From assembly GCA_001776505.1 (NCBI GenBank), contig MFBV01000006.1, positions 21,507-54,499 on the forward strand: 32,993 nucleotides of DNA, in the 5' to 3' direction. Below are positions 17,656 to 26,050 of this stretch, in pieces. Under the pieces are notes generated by a model. The model was not told the DNA's origin. It made no database searches and saw nothing but the letters and a program-made list of their open reading frames with translations. How positions within the stretch are numbered: position 1 is the first letter of the stretch; the number at the start of each line of letters is the position of its first letter. The stretch comes from Candidatus Curtissbacteria bacterium RIFCSPLOWO2_02_FULL_40_11 (GTDB lineage Bacteria; Patescibacteriota; Microgenomatia; Curtissbacterales; GWA2-41-24). A program made the position numbers and the translations under genes.

Positions 17656-18178
17656 GCAGGCAGTAAAAATCCTGAGAAGTGGTGGGGTGGTAATATTCCC
17701 TACGGATACTGTTTACGGTATAGGTTGTCGTTACGATTTTCCGCATTCAGTTCAAAGAATCAAGAATATAAAAAAATCTACTCAGAATTTCCCTGTGCTG
17801 ATTGTAAATATTAATCAGGCTCATAAACTGGCAAACATGACCCCCTCAGCTATGCACCTTGTAAACAAACATTGGCCTGGAGGGTTAACCATTTTAGTTC
17901 ATAAAAAATCAGACGAAGAAAAAATAGGTCTTCGTATTCCCGCCTCAGATTTGGTTATAAGCATAATTAACAGACTTCAAGTGCCTATCATTGGTACTTC
18001 TGCTAACTTCCATCGACAACCAAGTGTTACAAAATTTGAAAATTTAGACGAGAGACTAGTTAAACTTGCAGATTACGTTATCAAAGGAGAATGCATCTAT
18101 AAAGTTGAATCAACAGTTGTTGATGCTACAGTTAATCCGGTTAAAATTTTGCGCGAAGGTTTAGTGAAAATCCGATGA
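17618..18178 (+). CDS. tsaC: Threonylcarbamoyl-AMP synthase (TsaC/Sua5/YrdC family)
   Basis: GGVVIFPTDTVYGIGCR, HWPGGLTILVHKK, LRIPASDL, IIGTSANFH. Confidence 0.93.
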   Translation: MKNHEESQSKEIEQAVKILRSGGVVIFPTDTVYGIGCRYDFPHSVQRIKNIKKSTQNFPVLIVNINQAHKLANMTPSAMHLVNKHWPGGLTILVHKKSDEEKIGLRIPASDLVISIINRLQVPIIGTSANFHRQPSVTKFENLDERLVKLADYVIKGECIYKVESTVVDATVNPVKILREGLVKIR

Positions 18179-18498
18179 AGCTGAAGATAGAAAGCACAAA
18201 TCCGAAAAAGATCTCGGTAAAATTATTTAAAGGAAATAAGAAACTAGGTTATCTTTCAAAAAATCAAAAAGTAGGATCTCAGGTACTTCTACCTATGATA
18301 ATAAAGGTTCTCAAGCAAAACGAAATTAAGTTTTCCGACGTTACTTCAATCGAAGTTGATACCGGACCAGGGTCATTCACGGGAACTCGTGTGGGTGTAG
18401 CTATTGCTAATGCCTTAGGTTATGCACTCAAAATTCCTGTCAATGGTAAAAAAGGTAAAATAGCCCTGCCTAGATACGCAAAAAGTAAATTTGATTAA
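18175..18498 (+). CDS. tsaB: Minimal TsaB-like protein (t6A biosynthesis)
   Basis: IEVDTGPGSFTGTRVGVAIANALGYALKIPVNG is the TsaB signature; only 107 aa; ATGA overlap with tsaC. Confidence 0.82.
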   Translation: MKLKIESTNPKKISVKLFKGNKKLGYLSKNQKVGSQVLLPMIIKVLKQNEIKFSDVTSIEVDTGPGSFTGTRVGVAIANALGYALKIPVNGKKGKIALPRYAKSKFD

Positions 18499-18499
18499 A

Positions 18500-19408
18500 A
18501 TGAATGTTTTAGTAACTGGTGGCGCTGGATTCATTGGGTCTCATGTTGTAAGGTTTCTCCTTGAAGATGGTTATCAAGTAAAAGTCGTTGACAATTTATC
18601 ACGCGGGAATAAGGAAAGTGTCGATTCACGCGCTGAATTAATCGTTGCCGATATTAATAATTCAAAAAAAGTTAAAGAGGCACTAAAAGGAGTTGACGCC
18701 GTTATTCACATGGCAGGGCTGATTGTTGTTCCTGAATCTGTCAAAGATCCGATCAAATACTGCGAAAACAATGTCATTGGCGCGGTTAGTTTAATAGAGT
18801 CAATGCGCAAAGCGGGAGTTAAAAAAATAATTTTTTCGTCTTCAGCTTGCGTCTATGGAACACCGGACAAGCTTCCTATCAAAGAAGATGCGCCTGTCAG
18901 GCCGGATAATCCTTATGGTGCCTCCAAAGCATCTATTGAAACCTTCTTGCAAACTTACAATGTTATTCACGGATTTGATTCAATTATTCTTCGTTATTTC
19001 AACCCTTATGGCCCAGGGGAAGAACACGTGCCGGAAACTCATGCAATCCCCAATTTTATTAAGGCAACACTCGCTAAAAAACCGATTCCACTTTATTGGC
19101 AAGGGGAACAAATTAGAGATTTTATTTATATTGAGGATCTTGCAAGAGCGCATATCGATGTTTTAGACCAAAAAGGATATCAAGTCTTTAATATCGGAAC
19201 GGAAAAAGGCATTAAAGTCAAAGATGTAATTAGTGAAATTTTTAAAATAGTGGGTTACGAAGTACCGATCAAAGATTTAGGCGAAAGACTTGGCGATGTC
19301 CACGCCAATTTCGCTTCAAGCGAAAAACTCAAAAAAGCAGTAGGATGGAGGCCAAAAGTCGAACTTAAAGATGGTCTGAAGCGCACTGTAGACTATTACG
19401 AAAGTTAA
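18500..19408 (+). CDS. NAD-dependent epimerase/dehydratase, UDP-glucose 4-epimerase-like
   Basis: VTGGAGFIGSHVVRFL, SSSACVYG, NPYGASKASIE, ILRYFNPYGPG. ATG 18500 preferred over TTG 18491. Confidence 0.87.
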   Translation: MNVLVTGGAGFIGSHVVRFLLEDGYQVKVVDNLSRGNKESVDSRAELIVADINNSKKVKEALKGVDAVIHMAGLIVVPESVKDPIKYCENNVIGAVSLIESMRKAGVKKIIFSSSACVYGTPDKLPIKEDAPVRPDNPYGASKASIETFLQTYNVIHGFDSIILRYFNPYGPGEEHVPETHAIPNFIKATLAKKPIPLYWQGEQIRDFIYIEDLARAHIDVLDQKGYQVFNIGTEKGIKVKDVISEIFKIVGYEVPIKDLGERLGDVHANFASSEKLKKAVGWRPKVELKDGLKRTVDYYES

Positions 19409-19494
19409 AAATAATTTCTCCCGGCCAGCATTATTAAATAATCTATTGTCTTACACACTTGACACGATTGGGAAAGTATTGTTTCATTTCTCCA

Positions 19495-21732
19495 TTGAAA
19501 CTTCCACTTGTTCTTCTTAATCTTGCAGTCTTTTTTACGGCAGCACTTGTAGCGGCCTTGTTCGGCTCGGTTCATGCAGAAGACCTAAAGCCCGAGTTGG
19601 TATGGCAAAGAAGCACGGAAGAGCCCGGCAAAGTTGTTCAGGAAACGTCCATCGGCTCAAAAGTTAATGAAGCCTTAAACCTTCCTCTTGATCCAAACCA
19701 AGTAGTTTTTGATAACGGCGTTTACAATTCTAATGCAAACGGATCTTCTATCCCGTCTCACATTTCCTACGCCTCGTGGAGACAATACTCGTCAAATGGC
19801 GCTAGTTGCGGACCAATTTTCGACCTCAGACATTTTCAGGCGAAATTCAATTTAGGAAATCATATTGATATTTCAAAAATCGAAAACTTTATCCTCAGAA
19901 GCCCTTACTACCCGGGGAATACTTTCCCAATAAACGACAATGCTTATATTTACTTGAACGGCAATGAAATCTCGAAACTCGGTACTAGTTACGGTGCAGC
20001 AAATTTAGGTTTTAACGGAACGGCGCCATATGCCAATGAAACTGATGGCTGGTTTGCTAATGGTAATCTTGGGCTCATTCCTGTCCAGTTTTTAAAACAT
20101 GGTGAGAATGTAATAGATATTGTTGCTGGTGAGTGGTGTCTCTGGGGAGGAATGGGCAAATTGGAACTGGTTCTGGAAATCGACGGCCCAATTCCGCCGC
20201 CTCAACCCGACCCGGTAATAATTGTGCCAGGAATCGTCGCTTCTTTCAATTGGGAAGTTTTGGGTGACTTTGTTGATTTTACGGATGCAAATTGGTCATG
20301 GTCACCGGGCGCCGAAAATGCCTGGAAAGATTTCCAGAGATCATTGGAGCTTGCAGGTCTTGTCGAGAACCAGGATTATTTCGTGGCATTTTATGATTGG
20401 CGCAAAACTAATGATTGGACAACCAGCACCGATTTTCAGCCGCAAGATTACTTGAGAGCGAAAATAGACGAGGCGAAAGCAAAAAATCCGCAAGCGCAAA
20501 AAGTCGATATTATTGCCCACAGCTTCGGCGGAATTGTTGCCAGAAGCTACATACAGTCCCCTTTTTACCGAAATGACATTGACCAGCTTATCACTATAGG
20601 AACCCCGCACCAAGGAGCAGCATTTTCTTATTATACTTGGGAAGGCGGAGTTGCACCCCCAACTTGGGATTTAATCACAAGGATAGCTCTTGAAGGTTAC
20701 GCAAAATATTTAGAAGCAAAACATAATAAAGATCGTTTTGATATAGTTCACCAATTTATAAAATCAATAAAAGATCTTTTACCCATTAACTATAATTTCC
20801 TCTACAGACAGGAAGACGGTTCGGAAATTAACTGGCTTGCAATGACCGAAATCAATACGTTTCTCAAAGATGTTTTGACTGCGAACAATGCGGTCGAATT
20901 GATCGTCGGTAAAGGTGTCCAATTAATAAACGTTGCCAGCCAAACCGAGCAAACATGGAGACAAATTGAAGTTGTACCTTATCAAGAAGCTTTTGGTAAA
21001 TTCTGGAAAGACGGTAAGCCGACCGATAATCATCTGGACGAAGCAGGGGATAGAACGGTTCTATACTCCAGCGCCGTTTTACCAGGAGCCCAAGTAATAG
21101 AAGCAGATGGAGACCATTCGGCAATTATTAAAAACGTTTCGGAAGAAATCTTCGCAGAATTGGAAATCCCTTATCAAGAACCAGCGGAATCAACGCCTAT
21201 AATTGAGCGGATATTTGGAATATTCGGAGGTTCTCCTATTGAAATCGAAGTTAGAGATCCAAGTGGCAATTTAGTTGGGGAATCTACTCAAGACCCGGAA
21301 ACCGGCTTCATAATTTTGCTTGTCGAAAATCCGCTGGACGATATTTATCAAATTACAGTCAATGGAACAGACAACGGGACTTACCATTTGACGTTACTTT
21401 GGGCAGACGAAGATTCAACCTTGGAAACGGAAATTTCCGGTTTTTCGACTGCAGGATCGCAAACGACTTACGAAATTGATCTGTCCGATCAGGACAATAT
21501 CTTGGATTTTACAAGGTCGGACACAATTGACAGTTTAATCGAAAATGTACAAACTGCCTACAGTTTAGGTTTAATCAAAAACAAGGGACTCAAAACTTCT
21601 CTTCAAAATACAGCTAAAAATAATTTACCTGCATTTATTAACCACCTTCAAGCACAAAGAGGTAAGGGTGTCGAAGAAAAAGCTGTGAATATTTTTATCG
21701 AGATAGCTAATTATTTAATTAAAAATTTTTAA
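19495..21732 (+). CDS. Large secreted alpha/beta-hydrolase (lipase/PGAP1/LCAT-like)
   Basis: Signal peptide MKLPLVLLNLAVFFTAALVAALFGSVHA; N-terminal beta-rich domain; IIVPGI...FYDWR...VDIIAHSFGGIVARSYI...LITIGTPHQG hydrolase motifs. TTG 19495 proposed instead of TTG 19459, which is itself part of a TTGACA box. Confidence 0.82.
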   Translation: MKLPLVLLNLAVFFTAALVAALFGSVHAEDLKPELVWQRSTEEPGKVVQETSIGSKVNEALNLPLDPNQVVFDNGVYNSNANGSSIPSHISYASWRQYSSNGASCGPIFDLRHFQAKFNLGNHIDISKIENFILRSPYYPGNTFPINDNAYIYLNGNEISKLGTSYGAANLGFNGTAPYANETDGWFANGNLGLIPVQFLKHGENVIDIVAGEWCLWGGMGKLELVLEIDGPIPPPQPDPVIIVPGIVASFNWEVLGDFVDFTDANWSWSPGAENAWKDFQRSLELAGLVENQDYFVAFYDWRKTNDWTTSTDFQPQDYLRAKIDEAKAKNPQAQKVDIIAHSFGGIVARSYIQSPFYRNDIDQLITIGTPHQGAAFSYYTWEGGVAPPTWDLITRIALEGYAKYLEAKHNKDRFDIVHQFIKSIKDLLPINYNFLYRQEDGSEINWLAMTEINTFLKDVLTANNAVELIVGKGVQLINVASQTEQTWRQIEVVPYQEAFGKFWKDGKPTDNHLDEAGDRTVLYSSAVLPGAQVIEADGDHSAIIKNVSEEIFAELEIPYQEPAESTPIIERIFGIFGGSPIEIEVRDPSGNLVGESTQDPETGFIILLVENPLDDIYQITVNGTDNGTYHLTLLWADEDSTLETEISGFSTAGSQTTYEIDLSDQDNILDFTRSDTIDSLIENVQTAYSLGLIKNKGLKTSLQNTAKNNLPAFINHLQAQRGKGVEEKAVNIFIEIANYLIKNF

Positions 21733-21783
21733 AGATTAATAAACAGGTGGATTAAGATATGATGTATTATAAAGTAAATTTTT

Positions 21784-21999
21784 ATGCAAGCTCGAATTGA
21801 AATCGCTATATTTCTCCTAGTTGTCTTTTCATTACCTCTTGCTGTTATACTTTTCTTTTTGAAAAAGAAGAGACTAGAATTCCGGTGGTATCATTTATTG
21901 ATTAGTATTCTTATCTCATTATTTTTAATTCTTGCCACAATTTATCTGATCTTTGCTGGTCTTTATGCTGGTTTCGAGAAAAGCGGTAAGTTTTGGTAA
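21784..21999 (+). CDS. Small two-TM hypothetical protein
   Basis: 71 aa with two hydrophobic helices separated by a basic segment (KKKRLEFRW). Confidence 0.5.
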   Translation: MQARIEIAIFLLVVFSLPLAVILFFLKKKRLEFRWYHLLISILISLFLILATIYLIFAGLYAGFEKSGKFW

Positions 22000-22190
22000 C
22001 ATAAACACCATTACACGCTTATGTAACTTAATCTAATATTTCTTGTCAACATCGCCAAATTTCTTTACTGTCTTCTCTAAAATAATCTCCTCTTCCGATC
22101 GTACGACCCCCAAAACATAACATGACCCAAATGCACAAAAATTCAAAAACAACTCCGCAAACCCAAAACCCAAATAAAACCTCATAGTTT

Positions 22191-22218
22191 TCCTTCGATA
22201 CTCTAGAGTATCGAAGGA
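22191..22218. promoter_or_regulatory. 28-bp perfect palindrome abutting the 3' end of the trpR-like gene
   Basis: TCCTTCGATACTCT|AGAGTATCGAAGGA, exactly self-complementary; no T-run on either side. Confidence 0.85.
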
Positions 22219-22659
22219 TTAGAGCAAGGTTTTCTTTTTGTTGTGACCAAGGCGGTATGTGACTACTTCGTCAGGGAGAAACACCTTTCCTGGAGAACTC
22301 ATCCTATATAAAAGATTTTCTATATCCTGCCAGAACTGTCTTCCAGCCTCGCTTCTGATAATTTTATCGATAGCAATTTTGTACCCTCTATTTAGCCTTA
22401 AAGCTAAAGCGATCTTAGATATGGTTTCGTTGGAAACTCTAAGAATATCAATTATTGTCTCGTAATTGTGCCCCTTCAAAAGCATTACGGCAATTGCAAG
22501 TCTTTTTGCTACCATTATTCTTTCGACCGGGCTTAAAAGATCACCCAAAAACAACTTAACATCCTCCTTATTTTTCACCTGTGAAACCGATTCCCATAAA
22601 GTTTCAAACATTTGTTCTTCAATTTGTCTATTTAGCACTTTTTTAGAAACTCTACTCAC
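22219..22659 (-). CDS. TrpR/YerC/YecD-family transcriptional repressor
   Basis: FLGDLLSPVERIMVAKRLAIAVMLLKGHNYETIIDILRVSNETISKIALALRLNRG matches the TrpR-superfamily helix-turn-helix layout. Confidence 0.85.
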   Translation of the reverse strand: MSRVSKKVLNRQIEEQMFETLWESVSQVKNKEDVKLFLGDLLSPVERIMVAKRLAIAVMLLKGHNYETIIDILRVSNETISKIALALRLNRGYKIAIDKIIRSEAGRQFWQDIENLLYRMSSPGKVFLPDEVVTYRLGHNKKKTLL

Positions 22660-22682
22660 TCTAACACTCTAGAGTATTAGAG
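22659..22682. promoter_or_regulatory. Operator-like palindrome at the trpR-like gene start
   Basis: CTCTAACACTCT|AGAGTATTAGAG, one mismatch; shares the ACTCTAGAGTAT core with 22191-22218 and overlaps the predicted -10. Confidence 0.8.
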
Positions 22683-22699
22683 TAAAAACGGATTGTCAA
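22671..22699 (-). promoter_or_regulatory. Predicted promoter of the trpR-like gene
   Basis: On the - strand: TTGACA (22694-22699), 17 nt, TACTCT (22671-22676). Confidence 0.5.
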
Positions 22700-22741
22700 A
22701 TTTAAATTATCTGTCCGGTTTATAATATAATAATTCCAATC

Positions 22742-23479
22742 ATGAAAGGTGTGATACTAGCAGGTGGTAATGCAACCCGTCTCCGGCCTCTAACTTGGGT
22801 TACCAACAAGCACTTGCTCCCAATTTACAACAAGCCGATGATTTTTTATCCGCTTGAAGCGATGGCTCGATCCGGAATAAAAGATGTTTTAATAATAACC
22901 GGACCTAGTCATAGTGGTGCTTTCATTAACCTACTTAAAAGCGGAAAAGACTTCGGACTGCGTCTATCTTATGAAATTCAAGAGGAATCAGGAGGGATCG
23001 CTCAAGCTATTAATCTTGCTTACGATTTTGCCGACAATGGGAAGATCCTAGTTATTTTAGGTGATAATATTTTTACCCAGTCTCTTAAAAAAGATGTTGA
23101 AGAGTTTAATAAGAAAGAAAGGGGAGCAGTCGTTTACGGCAAAAATATGGCTACTCAAAGTAAGCAATACGGTGTGATAGAAAGCAAGAACGGCAAAGTC
23201 ATTTCGATTGAAGAAAAACCGGAAAATCCTAAATCAGAAATCGGCCAAACAGGAATTTATATGTACGACAGGCGAGTTTTCGATTTTATAAAAAATCAAA
23301 AACCTTCGAAAAGAGGAGAATTGGAAGTAACAGATCTCAACAACAATTACGTAAAAGAAGGAACAATGATCTGTAGGATTCTTTCCGGTTGGTGGGTAGA
23401 CGCTGGTACCTCTTTTGACGAACTCCTCAAAGCAAATATTCTAGTCGCCAAAGAAATAAAAAAGGAATCCAAAAAATAA
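22742..23479 (+). CDS. rmlA: Glucose-1-phosphate thymidylyltransferase
   Basis: MKGVILAGGNATRLRPLTWVTNKHLLPIYNKPMIFYPLEAMARSGI; followed by rmlB. Confidence 0.92.
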   Translation: MKGVILAGGNATRLRPLTWVTNKHLLPIYNKPMIFYPLEAMARSGIKDVLIITGPSHSGAFINLLKSGKDFGLRLSYEIQEESGGIAQAINLAYDFADNGKILVILGDNIFTQSLKKDVEEFNKKERGAVVYGKNMATQSKQYGVIESKNGKVISIEEKPENPKSEIGQTGIYMYDRRVFDFIKNQKPSKRGELEVTDLNNNYVKEGTMICRILSGWWVDAGTSFDELLKANILVAKEIKKESKK

Positions 23480-23482
23480 ATT

Positions 23483-24493
23483 ATGAAACTTTTAGTAACC
23501 GGCGGAGCCGGGTTCATTGGCTCAAATTTTATTCACTATTGGCTTAAAAATCATCCGGATGATAAGATCGTAAATTTAGACAAACTAACTTACGCTGGAA
23601 ATCTTGAAAATTTAAAGACGATTGAAAAAAATCCCAATTATACATTTATAAAAGGTGATATTGCGAGCGCGAAAGATGTCGAGAAAGTTGTCAGGGAAGT
23701 TGAAGTCATAGTTAATTTCGCCGCTGAATCACATGTAGACAGATCAATTATTGACCCGGCCCCTTTTATTACAACGAACGTTTTAGGCACTCAAATACTA
23801 CTGGATGCTGCATTAAAATCTAAAGTATCAAGGTTCCATCACGTATCAACAGACGAAGTATACGGTGCCTTAACTCTTGATTCCCAAGACAAATTTAGCG
23901 AAGAAACACCTTATCATCCAAATAGTCCCTACGCTGCATCAAAGGCGGCTTCCGACCACTTAGTAAGGGCATATTTTGAAACTTACAAGCTTCCCATTAC
24001 AATCTCGAATTGTTCAAATAACTTTGGCCCATATCAATTTCCGGAGAAATTAATTTCTCTCACAATCACCAACCTCCTTGAGGGTAAAAAAGCGCCAGTA
24101 TATGGAGATGGAAAATACATGCGCGATTGGCTTTATGTCGAAGACCACTGCAGCGCAATTGACCTCATCTTGAAAAGAGGTAAAGAAGGGGAAACTTATT
24201 GCATCGGTGTAGATAACGATATTTCGAATCTAGAGGTTATCAAAAAGATACTCGAAATTTTAGGAGAAACAAGTGAAAAAATCGAATACGTCAAAGACAG
24301 ACCCGGGCATGATAGAAGGTATGCCATTAATGCTGATAAGATTAAGAAATATCTTGGCTGGCAATCAAGTTTCGATTTTGAGCAAGCATTAAAGTTGACA
24401 GTTAAATGGTATCAAGATAATAAAAGTTGGTGGCAAAAGCTAAAAAATAAAGAATTCGAAAAATATTATAAAAAGCAATATAAAAGAAGATAG
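23483..24493 (+). CDS. rmlB: dTDP-glucose 4,6-dehydratase
   Basis: VTGGAGFIGSNFIHYWL, NLDKLTYAGNLENL, NFAAESHVDRSI, STDEVYG, SPYAASKAASDHLVRAY, NCSNNFGPYQFPEKLI. Confidence 0.95.
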   Translation: MKLLVTGGAGFIGSNFIHYWLKNHPDDKIVNLDKLTYAGNLENLKTIEKNPNYTFIKGDIASAKDVEKVVREVEVIVNFAAESHVDRSIIDPAPFITTNVLGTQILLDAALKSKVSRFHHVSTDEVYGALTLDSQDKFSEETPYHPNSPYAASKAASDHLVRAYFETYKLPITISNCSNNFGPYQFPEKLISLTITNLLEGKKAPVYGDGKYMRDWLYVEDHCSAIDLILKRGKEGETYCIGVDNDISNLEVIKKILEILGETSEKIEYVKDRPGHDRRYAINADKIKKYLGWQSSFDFEQALKLTVKWYQDNKSWWQKLKNKEFEKYYKKQYKRR

Positions 24494-24497
24494 AATC

Positions 24498-25028
24498 TTG
24501 CAATATCAGTATCTAAATTTAGATAATCAAAAAGATTTAATTGAGGGAGTTGTACTTAGAAAATTAAAAGTGCACGAAGATAGTACGGGCGAGTTGGTGG
24601 AAACTCTAAGAAAGGATTGGAGTGATGTTTTTAATGAAAGTGATTTAAATTTTGCAATGCAATATATGTCCACCACACCCTCTGGTATTGCTCGCGACGA
24701 AGACAAATGGCACGTTCACCAATTCCAAAAAGACAGATTCATTTGTGTCTCAGGGAGAATTGTTACGGCAATTTATGACCCGAGAGAGAATTCCAGAACT
24801 AAAGGGATTTTAAATTTATACACAATGAGTCCATATAAAGAAAATGAAATGTATATGATTATTATTCCTGAAGAAACATATCACGGCTTCATAGTTACAT
24901 CTAAAACCTACGGATACTTACTAAACTTTCCGACGCAACTTTATAATCCGACAGATGAAGGCCGGGTAGACCATAAAGGAGAATTTGATTGGGATATCGT
25001 CAGAAAGGATTTTTCCATTGAAACGTAA
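24498..25028 (+). CDS. dTDP-4-dehydrorhamnose 3,5-epimerase-like protein
   Basis: Cupin-type sequence (DKWHVHQFQKDRFICVSGRIVTAIYD...IIIPEETYHGFIVTS); TTG start; lies between rmlB- and rmlD-like genes. Divergent from canonical RmlC. Confidence 0.78.
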   Translation: MQYQYLNLDNQKDLIEGVVLRKLKVHEDSTGELVETLRKDWSDVFNESDLNFAMQYMSTTPSGIARDEDKWHVHQFQKDRFICVSGRIVTAIYDPRENSRTKGILNLYTMSPYKENEMYMIIIPEETYHGFIVTSKTYGYLLNFPTQLYNPTDEGRVDHKGEFDWDIVRKDFSIET

Positions 25029-25923
25029 TAAGGAACTTGGCGTTATCGGAGCCAACTCAATGGTCGGCTCAAGATTTTGTGAACTTTCAGAGTTGCAATT
25101 AGTAAAGGCAGATTTAAATGGTGAAATTTCCGTAGATATTACAGAGCAAGAATCGGTCGAAAATTTTTTTCAAGACAATAAGTTTGAAACAGTAATATTA
25201 TTTTCAGCCTTCACCGATGTGGACAGTGCAGAAGGGCAAAGAGGAAACAAAAGTGGAACTTGCTGGCGAGTCAATGTGGCTGGAGCAAAAAATGTTGTGG
25301 AAGCCTGCAGGCATTTTAAGAGAAAGTTAATTTTCATATCTACTGATTTTGTTTTTGATGGGGAAAATGGTCCATATTCAGAAACCGATCTGGTGGGTCC
25401 AAATCTGGAGAAAGTATCTTGGTATGGAATTACTAAAATTGAGGGCGAAAAATTGATAAACAACAGCCTGGATGATTTTATGATAATAAGAATTTCGTAT
25501 CCTTATAGATCAAGGTTTGGCAGTAAAGCAGATTTTGCAAAACAAATATTGCAAAGGTACGACAACCATGATCTTTATCCCCTTTTTGCGGATCAACAGA
25601 TTACACCAACTTTTATAGATGATCTTGCACCCTGTATTAGTTTACTATTATCTAAAAATGCTGGCGGTATTTATAATTTGGCAAGTCCTGAGCCCGTTTC
25701 TCCATATGAGTTTGGTATAGAACTTATAAGGATTTTTGGATACGATCCACATTATATTGAAAGAGGTAAATTAAAAACTTTGTTAAAAAAACCAGGAATG
25801 ACACCTAGACCTTTAAGGGGCGGCATGAAAACGGACAAGATCGAAAAGCTTGGGTTCAAGCCGACTGATTGGAAGAATGGCATAAGGGAAATATTTAGAC
25901 AATCAAATGGCCGATTGATTTAA
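25018..25923 (+). CDS. rmlD: dTDP-4-dehydrorhamnose reductase-like protein
   Basis: GVIGANSMVGSRFCE, VDITEQESVENFF, STDFVFDGENGPYSE, WYGITKIEGEKLI. TTG 25018 preferred over the track start 24985. Confidence 0.83.
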   Translation: MKRNKELGVIGANSMVGSRFCELSELQLVKADLNGEISVDITEQESVENFFQDNKFETVILFSAFTDVDSAEGQRGNKSGTCWRVNVAGAKNVVEACRHFKRKLIFISTDFVFDGENGPYSETDLVGPNLEKVSWYGITKIEGEKLINNSLDDFMIIRISYPYRSRFGSKADFAKQILQRYDNHDLYPLFADQQITPTFIDDLAPCISLLLSKNAGGIYNLASPEPVSPYEFGIELIRIFGYDPHYIERGKLKTLLKKPGMTPRPLRGGMKTDKIEKLGFKPTDWKNGIREIFRQSNGRLI

Positions 25924-26050
25924 GGTTCCGGATTTCGCTAAAATTGCGTTTAGCCCGCCAAAATTCGTTCAGTAAACCTATTTTAATCGAGCCAGATTCG
26001 ACGAATACGTTGAAAAGATGAATGGTAAGAATTGGTGGGAAAAATTATGA
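25922..26050 (+). pseudogene. Possible decayed coding remnant ahead of ugd
   Basis: One frame reads KVPDFAKIAFSPPKFVQ*TYFNRARFDEYVEKMNGKNWWEKL*, with a single internal TAA; its TGA overlaps the ugd ATG (ATGA). Confidence 0.3.

Noticed and set aside
18855-19166. 103-aa + strand ORF
   Set aside because: Out-of-frame overlap within the epimerase gene; no independent support.
20341-21124. - strand ORFs of 86-90 aa inside the hydrolase gene
   Set aside because: Shadow ORFs antisense to a well-supported CDS.
21998-22026. Hairpin GTAACATAA...TTATGTAAC after the 71-aa membrane protein
   Set aside because: Short arms with a mismatch, a long loop and no T-run; could be chance in AT-rich DNA.
22080-22190. 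G-quadruplex on the - strand of the G-poor intergenic stretch
   Set aside because: Four G-runs exist (GGG, GGG, GGG, GGGGG) but with loops of about 14-31 nt; too weak to claim.
22191-22218. Intrinsic terminator for the trpR-like gene
   Set aside because: Although strongly self-complementary, it has no T-run downstream on either strand and shares its core with the operator at the gene start, so operator is favoured.
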